A stretch of DNA of 64,000 nucleotides, from positions 3,438 to 67,437 of the forward strand of contig JAEDGP010000003.1 of the NCBI GenBank assembly GCA_016297405.1. The letters run 5' to 3'. Position numbers and translations under genes: made by a program. The notes under the pieces were generated by a model. The model was given only the letters and a program-made list of their open reading frames with translations. It ran no database searches and was not told where the DNA came from. Every line of letters starts with the position of its first letter. Position 1 is the first letter of the stretch. The DNA is from Treponema sp. GTDB lineage: Bacteria > Spirochaetota > Spirochaetia > Treponematales > Treponemataceae. Shown piece after piece: positions 44,747 to 54,359 of the stretch.

Positions 44747-46921
44747 TCAATAGATACTGCGTATTAAATCAATGAATGACGGCGTTCTTTTGTCCACAAA
44801 TTCAGCTGCTGTAACTTTCATGCTTTTTGGTTGATTGATCGCATTTCCGTTCACATCGGCAGTCGGTGCTGTGTCGCTTACAACCGTGATTTCTGCGCTT
44901 TGTTCCATTGACTGCATTTCATCAGGCTTTGGCATTGAAAGCAAAACAATTTCATCGCCTGTATTTACCTTATCATAAAAGCCGTCATATTCCAAAAGTC
45001 CTTCAGAAACTTCTTCTCCAACAGTAGTTATAGTCAGATTACCAAGCACATCAGATTCTTTATAAACGATTCCGCCGCTGCTTCCAGAAGTTTCTATCGA
45101 ACCTTTTTTTACAACATCGAACAACGCACCATTTACAAGGTTTTCGGATTTCCCCATATCCACAAGAAGTCGTTTTCCTTCACGGTTCAAAATCTTTCCC
45201 CTTACAGGAAGCCGCTCCAGGATAGCTTTTCTGAAGCGACGGAAAATATTTGAATAACGATTATTGCCGGTGGCATAATAGGAATCAGAATGGATTTTAT
45301 AGCCAGATCGTCCCGAATACATGGCAAAATCAAGTGTAACGTCCCGGCTACCTTCATCAAAGCTAATTATTACAAAATAGTCGGTTTTTGAGCTTCTTGC
45401 CTTCTGATAAGCTTCGCCAAAACCGGCAACCGGTTCAGCATAAGTACAAACACTGGCATAAGCGATTCCAGAAAAAATCTCCGATGCAAATTCAGCACTT
45501 ACCCTATTGTTTTGCGGATGAGGCTGACTTACAGTTGAAGGGGTATAATAAACACCAAGCTTCCATCTGGTTTTATCCAAATAGAAAGGTTGAACATTCC
45601 ATTTATTTGCAAGCGAATCTTTCAGCAGCGAATCGTAGGCTTCAATAGTATAATCCATCTGCTGCTGTTCAAAATCCTTTTTCTGTTCATTTTGAGCAGA
45701 AAAGCTTTCTCCAGCAGAAATTATTGCATCAGACGTATCGTCGGATATGATTCTTTCCCTTAGGAATAATAGCTGATCAAGATAAAGTTCATGCATTCCA
45801 TTCAATTCAAGCATATCAGCATAGGCTTTCCTTGCCTCTTCATTTGAAGGGTTTATCTTCAAAGCCTGCTGATATTGGAATGTAGCCCCTGTGCTGTCAT
45901 ATCGACGGCTGCATTCACGAGCCTCTTGAACATGATAATCAGCCCAGGCTTTTCTTCTGCCATCTTCCAAAGGTACATATTTTGAAACAAGGGACTCCAA
46001 AGCTGATCTCATTATTTCGTCGGAAGGATCTACATCAAGCCCGCCAGACCATGTATTGATCGCAGCATCAATTTCATTTTCTGCACACTGTGAAAGACCT
46101 TTCAAATACCAGGCAGAAGAGAGTTCCCTATTGCGTCCGATTCTGAAATCACAAATGGATATTACTTCAGGATAAAAACCTTTAGCAAAGCGGATTTTTG
46201 CCAAAAAATCATAAGCTTTGTCATAATCTCCGTTTATTTCAAGTGCAATTCGAACATGCTTTTCTGCAGCATCCAGATCGTTTTGCATGGCATAAATAAC
46301 AGCGGCAAGATAATGAACTTCACATTCACCTGAATAGTAGCCCAAAGCCTGTGTTACATATTTTCTTGCCAGATCAGTTTTACCAAGTTCACAGGAAACC
46401 ACTGCAAGGCTAAGCAAAGCCTTACGATTATCCCTCTGGCGACTCAAAGCTTCCATGTACATTTTTTCAGCACCAGTTACACGGCCATCAAAAAGATCTA
46501 ATTCCGCAAGCCCAAATCGAGCATCAACGTTATTTGGATAAGATCGAAGCACATCTTCAAAGACTTTTCTTGCATCGGCAAAACGTTCAAGAGCAATGAA
46601 AGTCATTCCTCTAAGATTGAAAATAGAACTTTCATTTTTTGCGTATTTTTGAGCCTCTTCAAGCTGGCTTAAAACCAGTTCGTACTCGCCAAGTTGATAG
46701 GAACATTTAGCCAGATGAAACCAGGCGTCTGCATACACTGGATTAAGCTGAACCGCTTCCATATATTTTTGAGATGCCATGTACCATTGCTCATTATTTT
46801 CTTCAGTAAGGCCTTCATCATAAAGTTCTACAGCCGATTTTCCCAGCGCAAAACCTGAAGATGACAGGGCAAAAAAAACGGCTGCTGCAATGAATTTAAT
46901 CTTTTTTTTCATTTCCATCAT
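44747..46921 (-). CDS. Large exported TPR protein with FlgT/CsgG-like C-terminal region
   Basis: The protein of about 724 residues has a signal peptide (FIAAAVFFALSSSGFALGKS), then roughly ten tetratricopeptide repeats across the first 380 residues (for example MASQKYMEAVQLNPVYADAWF and DLDAAEKHVRIALEINGDYDKAY). The rest contains a stretch resembling the CsgG/FlgT-type outer-membrane assembly proteins: KTDYFVIISFDEGSRDVTLD, then LPVRGKILNREGKRLLVDMG and NGALFDVVKKG. This likeness is an impression from pattern only. Several starts are possible; the ATG at 46921 overlaps tlyC by 26 bases. The ATGs at 46918 and 46912 are alternatives. Confidence 0.7.
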   Translation of the reverse strand: MMEMKKKIKFIAAAVFFALSSSGFALGKSAVELYDEGLTEENNEQWYMASQKYMEAVQLNPVYADAWFHLAKCSYQLGEYELVLSQLEEAQKYAKNESSIFNLRGMTFIALERFADARKVFEDVLRSYPNNVDARFGLAELDLFDGRVTGAEKMYMEALSRQRDNRKALLSLAVVSCELGKTDLARKYVTQALGYYSGECEVHYLAAVIYAMQNDLDAAEKHVRIALEINGDYDKAYDFLAKIRFAKGFYPEVISICDFRIGRNRELSSAWYLKGLSQCAENEIDAAINTWSGGLDVDPSDEIMRSALESLVSKYVPLEDGRRKAWADYHVQEARECSRRYDSTGATFQYQQALKINPSNEEARKAYADMLELNGMHELYLDQLLFLRERIISDDTSDAIISAGESFSAQNEQKKDFEQQQMDYTIEAYDSLLKDSLANKWNVQPFYLDKTRWKLGVYYTPSTVSQPHPQNNRVSAEFASEIFSGIAYASVCTYAEPVAGFGEAYQKARSSKTDYFVIISFDEGSRDVTLDFAMYSGRSGYKIHSDSYYATGNNRYSNIFRRFRKAILERLPVRGKILNREGKRLLVDMGKSENLVNGALFDVVKKGSIETSGSSGGIVYKESDVLGNLTITTVGEEVSEGLLEYDGFYDKVNTGDEIVLLSMPKPDEMQSMEQSAEITVVSDTAPTADVNGNAINQPKSMKVTAAEFVDKRTPSFIDLIRSIY

Positions 46922-47699
46922 TCTTATCACTCGCCTTTTTTATCACTTTTATCATATTTATACGGTGACCTTCCATGTCTTGAACGATAAAATCAAAGTC
47001 GTTCCATGAAGTCTTTTCGAACTTAACAGGAATTTTTCCAAAAAGATCGAAGACGAAGCCTCCAAGGGAATCAAAATCCTGAGCTGGAAAAACAGTTTCC
47101 AGTTTTTCATTTACTTCATCAAGATCAACTCTGGCATCACATAGCCAGATATTATTGCCCACAGGAAGAATATCTTCATGTTCATTGTCGAATTCATCCT
47201 GAATATCGCCAACAATCTCTTCTATGATGTCTTCCATAGTTATAATTCCAGCGATTCCACCATATTCATCAATTGCAATGGCAATATGAAGATGGCGACG
47301 CTTGAATTCTCTAAGCAAGCTGTCGATTCTTTTTGATTCAGGCACAAAATATGCCTTTCGAATAATCTTTTCAAGCTCAAATGATTCAGGATCTCTGCAG
47401 GTGAATATCAAATCCTTCACATATAGAACGCCTACAACATTATCTATCGATTCAGAATAAACTGGAAAACGGGAATGCCCGCTTTTCGAAACTTTTTCCA
47501 AAAGTTCATCGATTGGAGTATCAACAGAAATGAAGTCAACATCAATACGCGGTACCATCACTTCTTTTACAGAAGTTTCAGAAAGCTCTTCAACTCCCTG
47601 AATCATGTCTTTTTTTTCTTCATTTAGAATTTTCTGCTGCTCCGCGCTAATTTCTTCTAACCCGCGATTTTTCTTATGCTTTTTTCCAGTAAACCACAT
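46896..47699 (-). CDS. CBS-domain CorC/TlyC-family protein
   Basis: The 267-residue protein has the linker and tandem CBS pair of the CorC/TlyC family: VKEVMVPRIDVDFISVD, HSRFPVYSESIDNVVGVLYVKDL and IDEYGGIAGIITMEDIIEEIVGDIQDEFD. A C-terminal CorC_HlyC domain follows (WLCDARVDLDEVNEKL). It lacks the DUF21 membrane domain, so it is cytoplasmic. Members are annotated as hemolysin-like or as magnesium/cobalt efflux factors, and the true role is unsettled. The ATG at 47699 follows the ybeY stop by a few bases. The ybeY-corC order is the common one. Confidence 0.86.
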   Translation of the reverse strand: MWFTGKKHKKNRGLEEISAEQQKILNEEKKDMIQGVEELSETSVKEVMVPRIDVDFISVDTPIDELLEKVSKSGHSRFPVYSESIDNVVGVLYVKDLIFTCRDPESFELEKIIRKAYFVPESKRIDSLLREFKRRHLHIAIAIDEYGGIAGIITMEDIIEEIVGDIQDEFDNEHEDILPVGNNIWLCDARVDLDEVNEKLETVFPAQDFDSLGGFVFDLFGKIPVKFEKTSWNDFDFIVQDMEGHRINMIKVIKKASDKNDGNEKKD

Positions 47700-47703
47700 A
47701 ACA

Positions 47704-48186
47704 CTACTCTGTCCAAATAATTTCATCTGCAAGTTCCTCAAGAATCTTTTCCTGAAGGACAAGCATCTCACACGAAGGTTCCACATCCTTTTCGATGTGC
47801 TCTTCCCCATGATCCATTCCGTTCAGATGAAGCACCCCATGTATCAAAAGCCGTTTAAACTCAGTATTTTTGTCTACCTCAAAATATTCGGCGTTTTTAG
47901 GCAATGTATCCAAACTTATGACAATATCGCCGGCACTATACCACTGGCCTTCGTCATCTTCATATTCTTCCCCTGTTTCAAATGATAAAACATCTGTAGG
48001 AGCATCAATGTTACGATATTCTTTATTCAAATTTTGAATAAAGACGTCATCACAAAAAAGAATTGAAAGCTCCTCTCCATCATAACCTGCTTTCTGAAGA
48101 ATCTTTTCCACAAACTCTTCTATCCTGGAAAACCATACAGGTTCATTCATTCCTTCCTGCATGGAAACCAACACTCTATTAGCCAT
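47704..48186 (-). CDS. ybeY: Endoribonuclease YbeY (rRNA maturation factor)
   Basis: YbeY is a zinc metalloprotein needed for 16S rRNA 3' maturation and ribosome quality control. The zinc motif H-x3-H-x5-H is present in LLIHGVLHLNGMDHGEE. The preceding strand ending PTDVLSFETGEEY is also typical. At 160 residues the size is normal. AAGGAG lies seven bases before the ATG. A strong hairpin stands between pgpH and ybeY. The phoH-pgpH-ybeY order is conserved in many bacteria. Confidence 0.95.
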   Translation of the reverse strand: MANRVLVSMQEGMNEPVWFSRIEEFVEKILQKAGYDGEELSILFCDDVFIQNLNKEYRNIDAPTDVLSFETGEEYEDDEGQWYSAGDIVISLDTLPKNAEYFEVDKNTEFKRLLIHGVLHLNGMDHGEEHIEKDVEPSCEMLVLQEKILEELADEIIWTE

Positions 48187-48214
48187 ATATACTCTCCTTC
48201 ATAAAACCACAAAA

Positions 48215-48244
48215 GCGATTGAAACGTAAAATATTTTCAATCGC
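48215..48244 (-). terminator. Strong intercistronic hairpin between pgpH and ybeY
   Basis: GCGATTGAAA (48235-48244, minus strand) pairs perfectly over ten bases with TTTCAATCGC (48215-48224) around a ten-base loop and is followed by TTTTG. It is a likely intrinsic terminator or attenuator, or an RNA-stability element separating pgpH and ybeY levels. Confidence 0.65.
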
Positions 48245-48259
48245 CTGAAACAAAATAAC

Positions 48260-50041
48260 TTATCTGGATGATTTCTTTGCCGCTTTTATCTTCACGCCAT
48301 CAACAGTGCCATCATCGGTCCTATCTTTTAACTGAACTTTCCCATCTGATATTTCAGATGTTTTTTCTTCGTCCTGATTTTCTTCAGCTTTCTGCTCGTC
48401 TTTTTGATCAGGATACTCGATTCTGTTATGGTAATAACCGAGCAAAAGTTTTACGAAAGCTTTGCGCATAATCGTGGTATCCTGAAAAGTAAGAGGACAG
48501 TTATCCAGCTGATGAGATTCCATTTTTGCAGTTATGAGTTTTCTGATAAATTTATCAAGACGCTCTTCGTTTGGATTTTCCAAAGTGCGGCAGGCTGCTT
48601 CAACTGTATCTGCACACATGACAACCGCTGATTCCTTTGTAGAAGGTGGATTTCCAAAATACGAATAATCAGCTGGATTCACATCCGGATCCTTTTGCTT
48701 TGCCTCTTCCAAGAAATAGGCAATGACACTGTTTCCGTGATGTTCTTCGATTATATCGATTACAGCCTGAGGTAGATGAAGCTGATGAGCCTTTTCAACA
48801 CCTTTGCGTACATGACTGCGAATCACGGAAACTGAAAGCGAAGGATTCAGTGAATCATGCTTGTTGACGCCGTTTATCTGATTTTCTACAAAATATTCGC
48901 TATGTTCCATTTTGCCTATGTCATGATAATATGCTCCAACTCTGGCAAGCAAAGCATTTGCCCCTATATCACGACATGCAACTTCCGCAAGCTGCGCAAC
49001 CATCTGGGAATGCTGATAAGTACCGCTTGCCGTAATAAGCATTTTTCTCATCAACGGGTTGTTCAAATCGCTTAAATCCATAAGCCGGAACACCGACGCT
49101 GTATTCAAAATGAATTCCACCGGCGTCAAAAGCCCTAAAGCCAGTATTCCCGAAAGGAAACCGTTTGCTGCAACACCACCTAAAAGAACTGGCAATGTTG
49201 AAAAACTTTCATTGAAGATTACCGAGTCGATTATTATAATAACCATATTCATTGCGGCAAGTACAATGGAAGCAAAAACCATGTCGATTCGGCGCTCAAT
49301 TTTGCGCACAATTACTGTTGCGGCCAGACATGAAGTAATAGTAAAAATGAACGGCACAATTCCCCATCCCGTTGCCGCAAAAACGCCAAAAGACAAAAGA
49401 AGACTGAAAAAAGCAGAACTAAGCTGCCCAAACAAAACAGCATCTATAAGAACAAAAAGTGATGTGGGGATGATAATTACTATCATAAGCGGGGAATTAA
49501 AAGCCGGCAGTTTTTGTCCAAAGCTTGCCACGAAAAAAACGATTGCAAAACAAATAAGCTGAAATATCAGTTCAGACAGTGAGACTTTCTTTTCCAAAGG
49601 TGCAACAGCAAAAATCACAAACCAGAGGACAATCAAAATCAAAACAAAAAGCTCTATATCAGCAAAAGTCCTTGCATCAAAATAGACTGGAGAATCCGCC
49701 ATCTTCTGAAGTTTTCTATAGGCTTCTTCTGTTACTGGGAAACCGGATTTTACAATTTTTTCGCCTTTTTTTACCGAAATCTCGCTTTTCGAATCTGCGG
49801 GGATATCCCTTGGAGCCACAATGTTTCTGAACATTACCTGACCGATTTCAATATCATCTATATCGAAGGAATCCACAGTCTGACTGCTGGAAACGCTGAA
49901 AAAATTGATTGCTGAAACTGCAAGGAATGCACAAATCAGCAGCACAATATACTTGTACTGTTTCTTTATGAAAATCAAAAGCGATTCAAAAATTCTTTTG
50001 ACATCAATTCCTTTTTTCTTACTGGATTTTGTCCTGCTCAT
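48260..50041 (-). CDS. pgpH: PgpH-type 7TM-HD protein, probable cyclic-di-AMP phosphodiesterase
   Basis: The membrane protein of 593-595 residues has one N-terminal helix (about residues 33-52), an exported region of about 75 residues, seven or so helices (about 130-310) and a cytoplasmic HD phosphohydrolase domain: H346 in GTYQHSQM, GAYYHDIGK with H375-D376, then EEHHGNS. Relatives degrade c-di-AMP. The exported part is much shorter than the HDED sensor of about 200 residues or more in Listeria-type PgpH. The ATG at 50041 is best spaced from AAAGG; 50047 is an alternative. It overlaps the phoH end. Confidence 0.87.
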   Translation of the reverse strand: MSRTKSSKKKGIDVKRIFESLLIFIKKQYKYIVLLICAFLAVSAINFFSVSSSQTVDSFDIDDIEIGQVMFRNIVAPRDIPADSKSEISVKKGEKIVKSGFPVTEEAYRKLQKMADSPVYFDARTFADIELFVLILIVLWFVIFAVAPLEKKVSLSELIFQLICFAIVFFVASFGQKLPAFNSPLMIVIIIPTSLFVLIDAVLFGQLSSAFFSLLLSFGVFAATGWGIVPFIFTITSCLAATVIVRKIERRIDMVFASIVLAAMNMVIIIIDSVIFNESFSTLPVLLGGVAANGFLSGILALGLLTPVEFILNTASVFRLMDLSDLNNPLMRKMLITASGTYQHSQMVAQLAEVACRDIGANALLARVGAYYHDIGKMEHSEYFVENQINGVNKHDSLNPSLSVSVIRSHVRKGVEKAHQLHLPQAVIDIIEEHHGNSVIAYFLEEAKQKDPDVNPADYSYFGNPPSTKESAVVMCADTVEAACRTLENPNEERLDKFIRKLITAKMESHQLDNCPLTFQDTTIMRKAFVKLLLGYYHNRIEYPDQKDEQKAEENQDEEKTSEISDGKVQLKDRTDDGTVDGVKIKAAKKSSR

Positions 50042-50966
50042 ATTCATATGCCTTTACAATTTTCTTTACAAGTGGATTGCGAACTACATCTTCCGCAGTC
50101 AGACGAATCATTCCGATTTCGTTTATTCCCGAAAGAAGATTGGTTGCGTGAATCAATCCCGAAGGAACTCGTTTTGGAAGATCAATCTGGGTAATATCCC
50201 CTGTAATGAACACTTTCGATCCTTCGCCCATTCGGGTAAGGAACATCTTCATCTGCTCACAGGTAGTATTTTGAGCCTCATCAAGAATAATCACACTGTT
50301 ATTCAAGGTGCGGCCTCTCATATACGCAAGAGGAGCAACTTCTATTACTTCCGATTCCACAAGACGGCGAACTGTATCCCGACTGAGAATCATGCCCATC
50401 GCATCATACAACGGGCGAAGGTACGGATTTATTTTCTGTTCAAGATCTCCTGGAAGAAAGCCCAGGCTTTCACCTGCCTCTACAATTGGTCTTGAAAGAA
50501 TTAGCCTTGATTTCTGATGGCTCAAAACAAGCCTCAACGCTTCTGCAACAGCCAGAAAGGTTTTACCGCTTCCAGCAGCTCCGTAGCAAAAAACCATGTC
50601 ATGGCTACGCATAGACTGAATATAATCGGCTTGATGTTGTGTATGCGGATAAACTTTTCTGATGCATCCTGGAACAGTAATGGACGTATTTTCCATATCT
50701 GCCTTTTTTTCCATATTGAGCACAGAAGTTATTATGTCGCTTGAATTTTTTCCGCCGTCATTTACTTCATCAATAATTCGGTCAACAATAAACTGGAACT
50801 CCTGGCGCAAATTTTCATCATCTGTATCAATGGAAAGCTCATTTCCTTTTGTATATACAGGAATGCCAAGATGGTCTTCAATGAGTTTTAGATTCGTGTC
50901 GTTTGTTCCACAAACACAGGTCAAAACTTCCTGGTCAGGAACAACTATAATATATTCAGAATTCAA
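50019..50966 (-). CDS. phoH: PhoH-family ATPase
   Basis: PhoH (YbeZ) is a P-loop ATPase related to superfamily I helicases and is functionally linked to YbeY. The 315-residue protein has a KH-like N-terminal third, then the P-loop VFCYGAAGSGKTFLAVAEAL (GAAGSGKT at about 129-136), LILSRPIVEAGESLGFLPGD, AYMRGRTLNNSVIILDEAQN with the Walker B, and VFITGDITQIDLP. The start is the TTG at 50966, with no ribosome site. A strong promoter ends eight bases before it. The 3' end overlaps pgpH by 23 bases. Confidence 0.93.
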   Translation of the reverse strand: MNSEYIIVVPDQEVLTCVCGTNDTNLKLIEDHLGIPVYTKGNELSIDTDDENLRQEFQFIVDRIIDEVNDGGKNSSDIITSVLNMEKKADMENTSITVPGCIRKVYPHTQHQADYIQSMRSHDMVFCYGAAGSGKTFLAVAEALRLVLSHQKSRLILSRPIVEAGESLGFLPGDLEQKINPYLRPLYDAMGMILSRDTVRRLVESEVIEVAPLAYMRGRTLNNSVIILDEAQNTTCEQMKMFLTRMGEGSKVFITGDITQIDLPKRVPSGLIHATNLLSGINEIGMIRLTAEDVVRNPLVKKIVKAYEYEQDKIQ

Positions 50967-50974
50967 ATCAGTTA

Positions 50975-51003
50975 ATTGTAAAGTTCACCGTTTATTAAGT
51001 CAA
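50975..51003 (-). promoter_or_regulatory. phoH promoter, near-leaderless
   Basis: On the minus strand TTGACT (50998-51003), 17 bp, TACAAT (50975-50980), then eight bases and the TTG start codon. It lies in the 65-bp gap after lptD. Confidence 0.75.
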
Positions 51004-51031
51004 GAGAAGCAGCTGGACTTCACATTCCTCC

Positions 51032-54000
51032 CTATTTGAGTTTCCATTCACCATACTCATCAATGATTTCAGTCTTCATGGCAGCCATAGGCCTCCACAA
51101 AACTGAAATTGTCATATATGGACTAAAGTCATAGGATTTCTTTCCATTTTCAGTAAGCAGTCTTGGCTCCACCTTGAAGGATAAGTTGAAATCCCAGTCA
51201 TGCATTTCGTGAGTAATGTCGAACTTCATGCTTTTAAGCTTAAATCCCGAAGCTTTTCGCAAATCTTCATCATCAAATCTGAATGAATTGAGCAAATCAA
51301 CAAACAGGTTGGTTTCGCCAGGAAGATTATTTTCGTTTCCAAAATACCTGTAAATTACAGAATTTTTTGAAGTTGATGTAAATGAAAACGTCAAAAATTC
51401 ATTGATTTTGAATGAAATCGTAGGTGAAAAAGTAAAATAACTGCTGGTAGGCTTGAGTAAATCAGCAACAACACTTGTAGAAAGTCCAAGTCCTAAACTT
51501 ACACGATTTTTCCAGGTATATAAAGTTTTTGTTGAAGGCGCATAGGACAATGAAAAAGAATACGGAAGAAATTCCTGTTTATCCCTTTGAACCCATCCTG
51601 TGGAAGAATCAAAATCATAACCATAGGTATAGCTCATTGTGTAAGCAGCCTGCAAAGCCTGCCAGCTCAAGGAAATCTTCATTGCATCATGATGAGAATC
51701 TTCAATGTTATAATTGTATGATTCAGAAAGCTTAAGCGTATTATTGAAAAGGCTCAGGGAAAGATTCTGTTTAAAAGGCTGCTTTACCCAAGTGTCATCA
51801 GTGCTTGATTTGCGCTTGATACCTGATTCAAATGTAGCTGAAACAAAAGGAAAACCGAATTTCAGCGTTCCATAATACTGGTCAGGCTGTGGCGGAAGTG
51901 TTGTCGTAAGTATCAGACTTTGGGTGAACAAATTGTCACGCTGATTTGAAGCAAAAGTAAAATCCAGCGAATTAAGGGTAATGGATTTTTCATCACTCCA
52001 GTCTGTAGTATTATACTCCCATTCAGGGTTATCTGCATCACCGATAAATTCGGTTCGCACGACCTTAATCGTTGATCTCCATGTGATACCAGTATCTTTG
52101 ATTGATTTTATATACGCAAAAGGTTTAAATGATACAGAATTTGTATTAGTAAGGTCACGCTTTTGTGCTGCATAGTCAGTTTTTCTCAAGGATTTTGCTG
52201 CTTCTTCTGTATATGCACCTTTTCCCTGTTCCAGCACATCATTTGAAGACCAGATGTACGGATGCTCCTGAAAAACCGGATCAAAATTCCAGTTGTTTGA
52301 TACAGAAAAAAAGCTTCCACCATAACTGAAGGAATTATTAAGTGTCACAGGTATTTTAAGCGTATACATGGAAGATCTGATCTGTTTCCAGTCAAAATCT
52401 TCTGGCTTGGAAAGACCTTCAGAAGGATAAGCAAGCTGAGTGGTAATATTGGGCTTAATGGTATATTTCATGGAAAAATCAATTCCTGGAATGGTAACTA
52501 TAGAAACAGAAGGTACAGAAATTGAAGGCAAAGCATCGGTGGTGAAAAGCGGATGAACTTCCGCTTCTTTTTCGGAAGATCCATCATCGTTGGACTGCAC
52601 TGTGCCATCTGCATTTTCTGAAGAAACTGCATTCAACTCTTCAATAGTTTCTTTTCCTTTCAAATCATCTTTCCTGTCATCATTTTTATTGTCCGTTTCC
52701 TTAACCAGACTTTCTGGAACGACCATTGGAGTTGCAAAAGAAATTTTTTCATTATTTTTCTTTGTTACAGTTTTAGAGGATGAATAATCAAAAATAGTCC
52801 CTCCAAATGATGCAGAAAACGTAACAGGTGTAATCTGGGAAGGATAATAGAACTTGCGCTGGGACGAATAAGTTTTCCATGAAGCCTCATCCGCTGATTT
52901 TATGTCAAAGCTGCTGAAATCGGTTGTTGCAGTTGAAGAAAACGCTACAGACGAAGAAAGATTCAACGAAAGTGACGAAAGAAACGGTTTGATTGCAGAC
53001 GGAAGAGGAACCCCATAAGAGCCGCTCAAATTCCAGGTGAAGGAAGAAACTTCAGAAATCGAATCGTCATTTTCCTCTTTATTGGCAGAATCAATCAAAT
53101 AGCTGATCCAGTCCATAGATTCCTGTCTGTCAGAAAAATCATCGTTGAAAAATGGATCTGAATAAGCTGGCAGCGACAAAGTCAAACTAAATGGCTTTGA
53201 AATGCTCATTTTAAAATTCGTGCCATACCGGAACGGAAGTTCAATTCCAAGGAAATTAGATTTCTGGTAATATTTTTCTCCAGAAGGAGCATAGGGAATA
53301 TAATCGGAACCGTTTCTGAAAACAGTATTTGTAAAGCCAAGGTTCACTCCAAAATCCAAAGACGAAACAACCGAATTAGGCTTAAGCACACCAGAAATTC
53401 CTGTGGTTATTCCAACATTCGAATAGTAATCGGCAGTAAGCTTTACATATTTTGAAGTATCCCCGGAAAAATCTTTATCAAGATTATGCAAAACAAGCCC
53501 TTCAAGTTCCTGTTCCTTCAATGACGAAGGCTTTATGAAATTGAACAAGGCCTTAAGCTTTTCTGTATTTTCACTGTCTGAACCGGAAGATTTCGTGCCA
53601 GAAGTATCCAGAGGTTTTCTACCCAAAAGATAGGTAGTTGTCTGGATAAAATAACCTTCTCTGGCCCTATAGCCAAATACAGGATTAAAAACCAGTTCGT
53701 CCTTTGGATAATAGAATGCCGGAAAATAGAATACTGGAACTGGTCCCACAAACAAAAGCGCATTAACAAAGGCAAACTCGCCACCTGGCAAAAGCCAGAT
53801 TCTGCTGGCTTTGATTTTCCAGTGAGGATCTTCATCATCACAGAAAGTAAGCACGCCATCCTTGAACGCAATTGTATTTGATTCGCTTCGCCCAAAAATA
53901 TCACTAGCTACTATAAGAGTTGAACCAGCAGGCAAATTTATGGCATCAGTTTTTGTCTGAACAACCCGGCCATCATCAAAAATACCTTCCAGTGTGGAAG

Positions 54001-54346
54001 TATTGAACATCAATGAAGTGGCGGTAACATTCATTCCACCCGAACTGGAAGTTGTCTGTTCCAAAGAAACGTTTCCAACCGCATACATCATTTCAGAAAC
54101 CCGATCATATTTTATTTCGTCAGCAGAAATTACGTTTTTAGACCCGCCTTTTTCAACGCTGACTTTTACATCTCCAGACAATAAAATTACATCATTGCCG
54201 GTTTCCTTATCTTTTTCGTATTGTGTGGAACGGGCGTTCTCAATTGTAATGACAGTCCTGTTTTTTTCCTGAGCAAAAACGTTTAATGGCCAGAAAAACA
54301 GAAAAAGAGAAAACAAAACTATCGAAACACAAAAACTTTTTTTCAT
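51032..54346 (-). CDS. LptD/OstA-like outer-membrane barrel protein
   Basis: The 1104-residue protein has a signal peptide (LFSLFLFFWPLNVFAQ). An OstA-type beta-jellyroll domain follows (VILLSGDVKVSVEKG, then MMYAVGNVSLEQT, INLPAGSTLIVASDIFGRSES). Next comes the LptD-typical junction WLLPGGEFAFVNALLFVGPVPVFYFPAFYYP, and then about 850 residues of alternating barrel strands. LptD inserts lipopolysaccharide into the outer membrane in Gram-negatives, but treponemes studied so far lack LPS, so the cargo is unknown. The ATG at 54346 gives the signal peptide directly; a 35-residue longer form would run into uvrA. It is 13 bases after uvrA. Confidence 0.85.
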   Translation of the reverse strand: MKKSFCVSIVLFSLFLFFWPLNVFAQEKNRTVITIENARSTQYEKDKETGNDVILLSGDVKVSVEKGGSKNVISADEIKYDRVSEMMYAVGNVSLEQTTSSSGGMNVTATSLMFNTSTLEGIFDDGRVVQTKTDAINLPAGSTLIVASDIFGRSESNTIAFKDGVLTFCDDEDPHWKIKASRIWLLPGGEFAFVNALLFVGPVPVFYFPAFYYPKDELVFNPVFGYRAREGYFIQTTTYLLGRKPLDTSGTKSSGSDSENTEKLKALFNFIKPSSLKEQELEGLVLHNLDKDFSGDTSKYVKLTADYYSNVGITTGISGVLKPNSVVSSLDFGVNLGFTNTVFRNGSDYIPYAPSGEKYYQKSNFLGIELPFRYGTNFKMSISKPFSLTLSLPAYSDPFFNDDFSDRQESMDWISYLIDSANKEENDDSISEVSSFTWNLSGSYGVPLPSAIKPFLSSLSLNLSSSVAFSSTATTDFSSFDIKSADEASWKTYSSQRKFYYPSQITPVTFSASFGGTIFDYSSSKTVTKKNNEKISFATPMVVPESLVKETDNKNDDRKDDLKGKETIEELNAVSSENADGTVQSNDDGSSEKEAEVHPLFTTDALPSISVPSVSIVTIPGIDFSMKYTIKPNITTQLAYPSEGLSKPEDFDWKQIRSSMYTLKIPVTLNNSFSYGGSFFSVSNNWNFDPVFQEHPYIWSSNDVLEQGKGAYTEEAAKSLRKTDYAAQKRDLTNTNSVSFKPFAYIKSIKDTGITWRSTIKVVRTEFIGDADNPEWEYNTTDWSDEKSITLNSLDFTFASNQRDNLFTQSLILTTTLPPQPDQYYGTLKFGFPFVSATFESGIKRKSSTDDTWVKQPFKQNLSLSLFNNTLKLSESYNYNIEDSHHDAMKISLSWQALQAAYTMSYTYGYDFDSSTGWVQRDKQEFLPYSFSLSYAPSTKTLYTWKNRVSLGLGLSTSVVADLLKPTSSYFTFSPTISFKINEFLTFSFTSTSKNSVIYRYFGNENNLPGETNLFVDLLNSFRFDDEDLRKASGFKLKSMKFDITHEMHDWDFNLSFKVEPRLLTENGKKSYDFSPYMTISVLWRPMAAMKTEIIDEYGEWKLK

Positions 54347-54359
54347 ACAAGGTAGAAAA

